A stretch of DNA of 64,000 bases from Pseudomonas sp. BGI-2 (GTDB lineage: Bacteria > Pseudomonadota > Gammaproteobacteria > Pseudomonadales > Pseudomonadaceae): contig NZ_SISB01000034.1 of NCBI RefSeq assembly GCF_004310295.1, forward strand, positions 1 through 64,000, read 5' to 3'. The position numbers and the translations under genes are program-made. Each line of letters opens with the position of its first letter. The first letter of the stretch is position 1. The notes beneath the pieces were generated by a model. That model was not told where the DNA came from. It made no database searches and saw only the letters and a program-made list of their open reading frames with translations. Of this stretch, positions 59,697 to 64,000 are shown one piece after another.

Positions 59697-61055
59697 TCAG
59701 ACGCTGAGCATCAGAAATTCACGCTCCCAGGAGCTGATCACCCGTTTGAAGTTCTCGTGCTCGGCACGCTTGACCGCGACGTAACCCCGCACGAATTTGT
59801 CGCCCAGATACCGCCCGATGGTTTCGCACTCTTCCATCTGCGTCAGGGCGTCCTCGATGGTGATCGGCAGGCGCAGGTTGCGGCGCTCGTAGGCTCGGCC
59901 TTGCACTGCCGCACTCGGTTCGATGCGTTCGACCATGCCCAGGTAACCGCACAACAAACTGGCCGCAATCGCCAGGTACGGGTTGGCGTCAGCCCCCGGC
60001 AAGCGGTTTTCCACGCGCATCGAATCCGGCGTGGAGGTCGGCACACGCAGGCCGACGGTGCGGTTTTCTTCGCCCCATTCGACGTTGACCGGTGCCGAGG
60101 TGTCCGGCAGGAAGCGGCGGAACGAGTTGACGTTGGGCGCGAACATCGGCAGCACTTTCGGGATGTACTTTTGCAGACCGCCGATGTGGTGCAGGAACAG
60201 CTCACTCATCGTGCCGTCAGCATTGGCGAAGATCGGTTGCCCGGTGGCGATGTCGACCACGCTCTGGTGGATGTGCATGGCGCTGCCGGGCTCATCGCCA
60301 ATCGGCTTGGCCATGAAGGTCGCCGCGACGTTGTGCTTGAGCGCCGCCTCACGCATCGTGCGTTTGAACACGGTGATCTGGTCGGCCAGGTCCAGCGCAT
60401 CGCCATGACGGAAGTTGATTTCCATCTGCGCCGGGCCGTCTTCGTGGATCAGCGTATCGAGGTCCAGGCCTTGCAGTTCGCACCAGTCGTAGACGTCTTC
60501 GAACAGCGGATCGAATTCGTTGGCGGCGTCGATGGAAAACGATTGGCGACCACTTTCCGCACGGCCCGAACGACCCAGCGGCGCCTTGAGCGGCAAGTCC
60601 GGGTCTTCGCAGCGCTGGGTCAGGTAGAACTCCATTTCCGGCGCGACGATCGGCCGCCAGCCATTGTCGGTGTACAGCTGCAGCACTTTCTTCAGCACGT
60701 TGCGCGGCGACAGTTCAATCGGGTTGCCGAACTTGTCGAAGGTATCGTGGATCACGATGGCGGTCGGCTCGATGGCCCATGGAATTACGTACACCGCATC
60801 CGCGACGGGCTTGCAAACCATGTCGATGTCGGCCGGGTCGAGCAGGTCGTAGTAGATGTCGTCGTCGACAAAGTCCCCGGTTACCGTTTGCAAAAGCACA
60901 CTTTCCGGCAGGCGCATGCCTCGCTCATGCAGGAACTTGTTGGTGGGTGCAATTTTGCCGCGTGCAATGCCGGTCAAGTCACTGACCACACACTCGACTT
61001 CGGTAATCTTGTGATCTTTCAGCCACGTGAACAGCTGATCGAAAGGGGCATTCAT
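59697..61055 (-). CDS. Glutamine synthetase family gamma-glutamylpolyamine ligase (PuuA/SpuI-like)
   Basis: A 452-residue ligase with the GS fold: N-terminal beta-grasp to about residue 110, IVAPEMEFYLTQ and GPAQMEINFRHGDALDLAD metal-binding Glu residues, MHIHQSVVD, and the PSTPDSMRVENRLPGADANPYLAIA segment. It lacks the adenylylation-site context of GlnA. It would join glutamate to putrescine or another amine in the first step of the gamma-glutamyl pathway. The ATG at 61055 (MNAPFDQLFTWLK) follows GAGGT. It is divergent from the AraC gene at 61217. Confidence 0.87.
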   Translation of the reverse strand: MNAPFDQLFTWLKDHKITEVECVVSDLTGIARGKIAPTNKFLHERGMRLPESVLLQTVTGDFVDDDIYYDLLDPADIDMVCKPVADAVYVIPWAIEPTAIVIHDTFDKFGNPIELSPRNVLKKVLQLYTDNGWRPIVAPEMEFYLTQRCEDPDLPLKAPLGRSGRAESGRQSFSIDAANEFDPLFEDVYDWCELQGLDLDTLIHEDGPAQMEINFRHGDALDLADQITVFKRTMREAALKHNVAATFMAKPIGDEPGSAMHIHQSVVDIATGQPIFANADGTMSELFLHHIGGLQKYIPKVLPMFAPNVNSFRRFLPDTSAPVNVEWGEENRTVGLRVPTSTPDSMRVENRLPGADANPYLAIAASLLCGYLGMVERIEPSAAVQGRAYERRNLRLPITIEDALTQMEECETIGRYLGDKFVRGYVAVKRAEHENFKRVISSWEREFLMLSV

Positions 61056-61216
61056 AAAGACCTCGTTATTGGTTTTATTAACGCCGGGGAGGGCGGTTTC
61101 ATCCACCACACACTTCCCCTGAGACGCGTTGACGACTATCTTGGGCGAGCCTTGCGGTTCCATCTATCCACTTTAAGCAGCACCAAAACGCACCAAACGA
61201 GTGCGTAAGGTCTTTC

Positions 61217-62125
61217 ATGTCAGCGTCCAGTCCGATCCAGGTTCAAGCGTTCAACACCGACGATGTCGCCGCGCAAATCCGCGCCACGCCGGGTTGGGTC
61301 CAGCATTATCAGCAGATGTCGCCGGGGCATTTCGCCGGGCGCGTGCGCTACCTCGACCTGCAAGGCGTGGAGATTTACGAAGAGCAGATGAACACCCGGG
61401 TCGAGCAGAATTTCAGCGCGCCCCAGGGTTCGCTGGCGTTCTGTTTCGATCGCAGCGACAACGCGCTGTACGTGTTGAATGGCGAAAGCCGCAACATCTG
61501 GATCACCCCGGAGAACTACCAGGAAATCGCTGTGGTGTTCGGGCCGGAGTTCGTTCAGCGCCACGGTTTGAATGTCGCGCGGATGGAAGGCTTGTTCATG
61601 TCACCGCTGAACTCGGGGCAGAACGCATTGTTCAGCCGCTGGTTGAGCGGCACCTTGACCCGGCTCGCCGAAACACTCGACCCGCCCAGCAAAGAAGCGC
61701 TGACTCAGCAACTGCTCGAAGACTGCCTGTACATCCTCGACAACGCCTGCGTGTGCCTCGATCGGGGCGGCCTGCAGCGCCGCACCGAAGAACGCGCGGT
61801 GATGAAACGCATCGGTGAGTGGGCCGCCGACTCACCGGAAGAAACCCTCAACCTGCTGGAACTGTCACAGGTGGCCGGGGTTTCACTGCGTCAGTTGCAG
61901 CACGCGTTCAAGGCCTTCACCGGGATGACGCCGACCCACTGGCTGCGCCTGCGGCGGCTCAACAGCGCCCACCGCGAATTGCTCGCTCGAACACCGAATG
62001 ACACCACCGTTGCCGAAGTGGCGATGAATTGGTCGTTCTGGCATTTGGGGCGATTTTCCAGCAGTTATCGGGCGTTGTTCAAAGAGTTGCCGAGCGAAAC
62101 GCTAAAACGCAACAGTCAGTGCTGA
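61217..62125 (+). CDS. AraC-family regulator of the polyamine module
   Basis: A 302-residue regulator with a variable N-terminal domain and a C-terminal AraC HTH (NLLELSQVAGVSLRQLQHAF, TVAEVAMNWSFWHLGRFSSSY). It resembles EutR/FeaR-type activators. It is divergent from the glutamine-synthetase-like gene, sharing a 160-base control region, and is therefore the probable regulator of the amine catabolic genes; the inducer is unknown. The start is at 61217 (MSASSPIQVQ). Confidence 0.85.
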   Translation: MSASSPIQVQAFNTDDVAAQIRATPGWVQHYQQMSPGHFAGRVRYLDLQGVEIYEEQMNTRVEQNFSAPQGSLAFCFDRSDNALYVLNGESRNIWITPENYQEIAVVFGPEFVQRHGLNVARMEGLFMSPLNSGQNALFSRWLSGTLTRLAETLDPPSKEALTQQLLEDCLYILDNACVCLDRGGLQRRTEERAVMKRIGEWAADSPEETLNLLELSQVAGVSLRQLQHAFKAFTGMTPTHWLRLRRLNSAHRELLARTPNDTTVAEVAMNWSFWHLGRFSSSYRALFKELPSETLKRNSQC

Positions 62126-62392
62126 TCGCACTAATAAAAGAAGCGGTTATTGCAAACTTGAAATTCTTGTACGTGTTCAGGTGTTTTCTATAATCCGCGT
62201 CTGTAGGCTATTTCCTGCAAGTGTCGCTCGATGTTGCAGGATTCTTCAATCCTAATTTTTATTCGTTAAATATCAGTTGGTTACGCTATCTGTATTGTAT
62301 TTGAGTTGATTTGAGTCAGGCGCAAAGGTCATCTAGGTTTCTGCTCGTCGATACAAGTCGTGTATCGATTTTAACGAACCGAGGCAAACAAA
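62126..62392. other. A+T-rich promoter region of the toxin operon
   Basis: About 265 bases without a gene, much richer in A+T than the flanks. It must hold the xaxAB promoter. TTGCAAACTTGAAATTC-like and TATAATCCGCG sequences at 62150-62200 could be promoter elements (TATAAT at about 62189), but the assignment is weak. A dyad lies at 62348-62368. Confidence 0.45.
62348..62368. promoter_or_regulatory. Dyad in the xaxA leader
   Basis: TCGATACA and TGTATCGA form a perfect 8-base inverted repeat around AGTCG, 25 bases upstream of the xaxA ATG and just ahead of the GAGG ribosome binding site. It could be an operator or an mRNA hairpin. Confidence 0.45.
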
Positions 62393-63592
62393 ATGACTGT
62401 GCTGTTGAATAAATCAGAAAGTAGCCATGACCTTCCCAAAGCGGTACTTCAACTTATCTCGGGAGAGTTTCCCGGCGTGGCCCGTAGTGCCGGAATCTTT
62501 ACCAAAGAAGACGTGATCCAGATAAAGCAGTATGTAAAGAAAGGCCTCGCGCTGCCCAGCGAGTTGCCGGAGGTTGAGTCATACCTGAAGTACACCCACG
62601 TGGACATCGCTGGTCTGGAACCCGGCGATATCCAGGTGTTGTTCAAGAAGATCAGAATTCATGCCGCCAGTTGGGATGCGGTGGAAAACAAAATCGTCCA
62701 GCAAAGTATTGACCTGAGTTCCGCGGCCAAAAACATCGTCAGCAGTGGCAGCGAGATCATCTCTGTCATCAAGGAAATGCCCATCATGGATCGCGTCAGG
62801 ACGACGTTGGGCGAGATGAGCCAGAACGATCTCGAAGGCATCCGTTATACGTCTGACGACGGTGAAGTGGCGTCCGCCGTGACCGAAATCATCGAACTGA
62901 TGAAAGTCGATATCAAACGCCAGCAAAGCGCGACCCAGGAGCTGAAAGATCGCTTGTCCAATTTCAAGATCGAGTTGTCTGGCGGAGAGCTGTCCGGCGG
63001 TAAACGGGTCTTTGGCTTGCAGTCCGAAGTGAAGGGCAAGTACGACTTGATGGAACGCAACAACTTGCTCGAATCCATCGCCAGTACCAAAGAAACGATC
63101 AAGGAAAAGAAGGAGCGGATCACCCAGCTCGACAAGGATTACGACTATTACGTCGGCATGTCGTTCTCGGGAGGCCTGCCGATTTTCTGGCCGATTTCAG
63201 GTTCCATCTTCGGCCCGAAAGCGGAGACTGCCCGTAAAGAGCGCAATGCCCTGAAAACCGAAATCGACGCGCTGGAGCGGGCCGTCAGTGGCAAAGAGAA
63301 CTTGCAGAGCGCCATCGAAAGTTCCATGTCCAACTTTGGTGATATCGGCATCCGCATGGCCGGCGCTGAAGCGGCACTCAATATCTTGAACACAATGTGG
63401 CAAACCATCCTGAGCAAGGTTGATTCATCGGCCGATCAGTTCGGGCGCATCAACAACGCCTTGCGCCTGACCTCATTTGTCGCCGAATTCGCGCAGGTGA
63501 TCGATCCGTGGCGTGACGTTAAGAACACTGCCGGTGACTTGGTGGCGGTGTTTAACGAAGCCCTCGAAGAATACAAAAAAACCTTCAACTGA
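62393..63592 (+). CDS. xaxA: Alpha-xenorhabdolysin family binary toxin subunit A
   Basis: A 399-residue, mostly alpha-helical protein resembling XaxA of Xenorhabdus (about 408 residues). Recognised segments are FPGVARSAGIFTKEDVIQIK near residue 30 and YLKYTHVDIAGLEPGDIQVL near 65. Long helices run through 100-255, ending in a coiled-coil-like KETIKEKKERITQLDKDYDY, with a glycine/hydrophobic hairpin MSFSGGLPIFWPISGSIFG at about 256-275. No signal peptide is present, as in other XaxA proteins. It is the partner of the xaxB gene 28 bases downstream; together they form an alpha-pore-forming toxin. GAGG nine bases upstream supports the start. Identification is by family memory, not by search. Confidence 0.85.
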   Translation: MTVLLNKSESSHDLPKAVLQLISGEFPGVARSAGIFTKEDVIQIKQYVKKGLALPSELPEVESYLKYTHVDIAGLEPGDIQVLFKKIRIHAASWDAVENKIVQQSIDLSSAAKNIVSSGSEIISVIKEMPIMDRVRTTLGEMSQNDLEGIRYTSDDGEVASAVTEIIELMKVDIKRQQSATQELKDRLSNFKIELSGGELSGGKRVFGLQSEVKGKYDLMERNNLLESIASTKETIKEKKERITQLDKDYDYYVGMSFSGGLPIFWPISGSIFGPKAETARKERNALKTEIDALERAVSGKENLQSAIESSMSNFGDIGIRMAGAEAALNILNTMWQTILSKVDSSADQFGRINNALRLTSFVAEFAQVIDPWRDVKNTAGDLVAVFNEALEEYKKTFN

Positions 63593-63620
63593 TTTGCCCG
63601 CGGACAAAAGGATTATTGCC

Positions 63621-64000
63621 ATGAGCAACGTGACGCCGATCGACGCGCCGGTTATTCCGGTCATTGACGTAAAAAACATCATTCAAGCCATCCGTGACAT
63701 CTCCAGGCTGGCGAACTTCAGAAATGAACGGCCGGACGTGCTGCAAGAGCGAGCCCACCGTGTGGTCGCGTATTTGAACAATATCGATACCGCCCTGCGT
63801 GAATCATTTCCGGTCTTGCTGACCGCACTGAATAGCGCTTTCGGGCAACACGGGTTTGAAGTGCTTGATGAGTTGAATGGCGCCTTGGCCAGACATGACC
63901 TGACACCGGAAGATCGGGCGCTGGTGGCCGACGAACTGGCCAATGTCAAAGGCAACATCAATACGATGCTGGAGGGCGTCGAGGCGAAATTTATCGCGCG
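63621..64000 (+). CDS. xaxB: Alpha-xenorhabdolysin family binary toxin subunit B, N-terminal part
   Basis: The first 126 codons of a gene that runs off the window edge, starting MSNVTPIDAPVIPVIDVKNI behind AAAAGGAT. It is helical, with DISRLANFRNERPDVLQERAHRV near residue 35 and a regular heptad-like pattern to the edge. Its position directly after xaxA and its start resemble XaxB, the subunit that inserts into the target membrane. Full length should be about 340-350 residues, so about two-thirds lies outside. Confidence 0.78.
   Translation, partial: MSNVTPIDAPVIPVIDVKNIIQAIRDISRLANFRNERPDVLQERAHRVVAYLNNIDTALRESFPVLLTALNSAFGQHGFEVLDELNGALARHDLTPEDRALVADELANVKGNINTMLEGVEAKFIA

Noticed and set aside
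59532..61208. A 558-codon open frame on the plus strand over the glutamine-synthetase-like gene
   Set aside because: It is the antisense shadow of a conserved ligase, with low-complexity His/Arg-rich composition and no domain.
1..64000. tRNA, rRNA or tmRNA genes
   Set aside because: No stretch with a conserved rRNA core, CCA-ended cloverleaf or tmRNA tag sequence was recognised.

Overview
The window comes from the chromosome of a Pseudomonas, most likely the P. fluorescens group. The signs are high GC with strong third-position G/C, many REP-type palindromes (core GTAGGAGCGAGGCTTGCCCG) between genes, and typical gene sets: the ptxS/kgu 2-ketogluconate locus, pssA, nudC, sfnG, pqiAABC, fbpABC and gamma-glutamylputrescine genes. 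No rRNA, tRNA or CRISPR was seen.

Layout. 1-127 is the end of an IS3-family element. 419-4425 is a decaying 2-ketogluconate locus: ptxS and kguK are intact, kguE is frameshifted, kguT is frameshifted and truncated, and kguD is missing. 4549-10702 is an A+T-richer surface-protein island with two beta-rich repeat proteins (one cut by a nonsense codon), a type Va autotransporter and a small unknown protein, with two matching lux-box-like dyads. 10755-12979 holds a LysE exporter, an AraC regulator and a DUF1345 membrane protein. 13172-19709 is an AdeAB/MexXY-like RND pump divergent from an RstAB-like two-component system. 19881-21727 is an ECF sigma/anti-sigma pair with a TPR protein. 22302-27497 carries a dienoyl-CoA isomerase, nudC, a TSUP permease and a sulfone-scavenging pair (SfnB-like, SfnG) with a sigma-54 promoter. 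27643-33787 carries an NTF2-like/TetR pair, pssA, an MFS transporter, an efeU-efeO deletion scar and an AraC regulator.

34058-42266 is a branched-chain/short-chain acyl-CoA catabolic region: synthetase, dehydrogenases, hydratases, thiolase and 3-hydroxyisobutyryl-CoA hydrolase. 42522-49592 is a plastic region of broken genes: an HPP fragment, frameshifted DUF6124, an MFS pseudogene, deacetylase and LysR remnants, glycosyltransferase and tyrosine-recombinase remnants. Inside it sits a compact A+T-rich type VI secretion cassette (hcp, a frameshifted DUF4225 gene and two tiny membrane proteins).

49596-53278 is a ferric iron ABC transporter and 53485-56951 the pqiAABC envelope lipid transport operon. 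57174-62125 is a polyamine module (FAD oxidoreductase, PotF-like binding protein, glutamine-synthetase-like ligase, divergent AraC regulator). The window ends in a two-gene alpha-xenorhabdolysin-type binary pore-forming toxin (xaxA complete, xaxB cut by the window edge).

The most notable items are the XaxAB toxin pair, the orphan Hcp/DUF4225 cassette, the efeU-efeO junction at a probable microhomology, the lux-box-like dyads, and the clustering of frameshifts in rearranged segments while long genes elsewhere stay intact.
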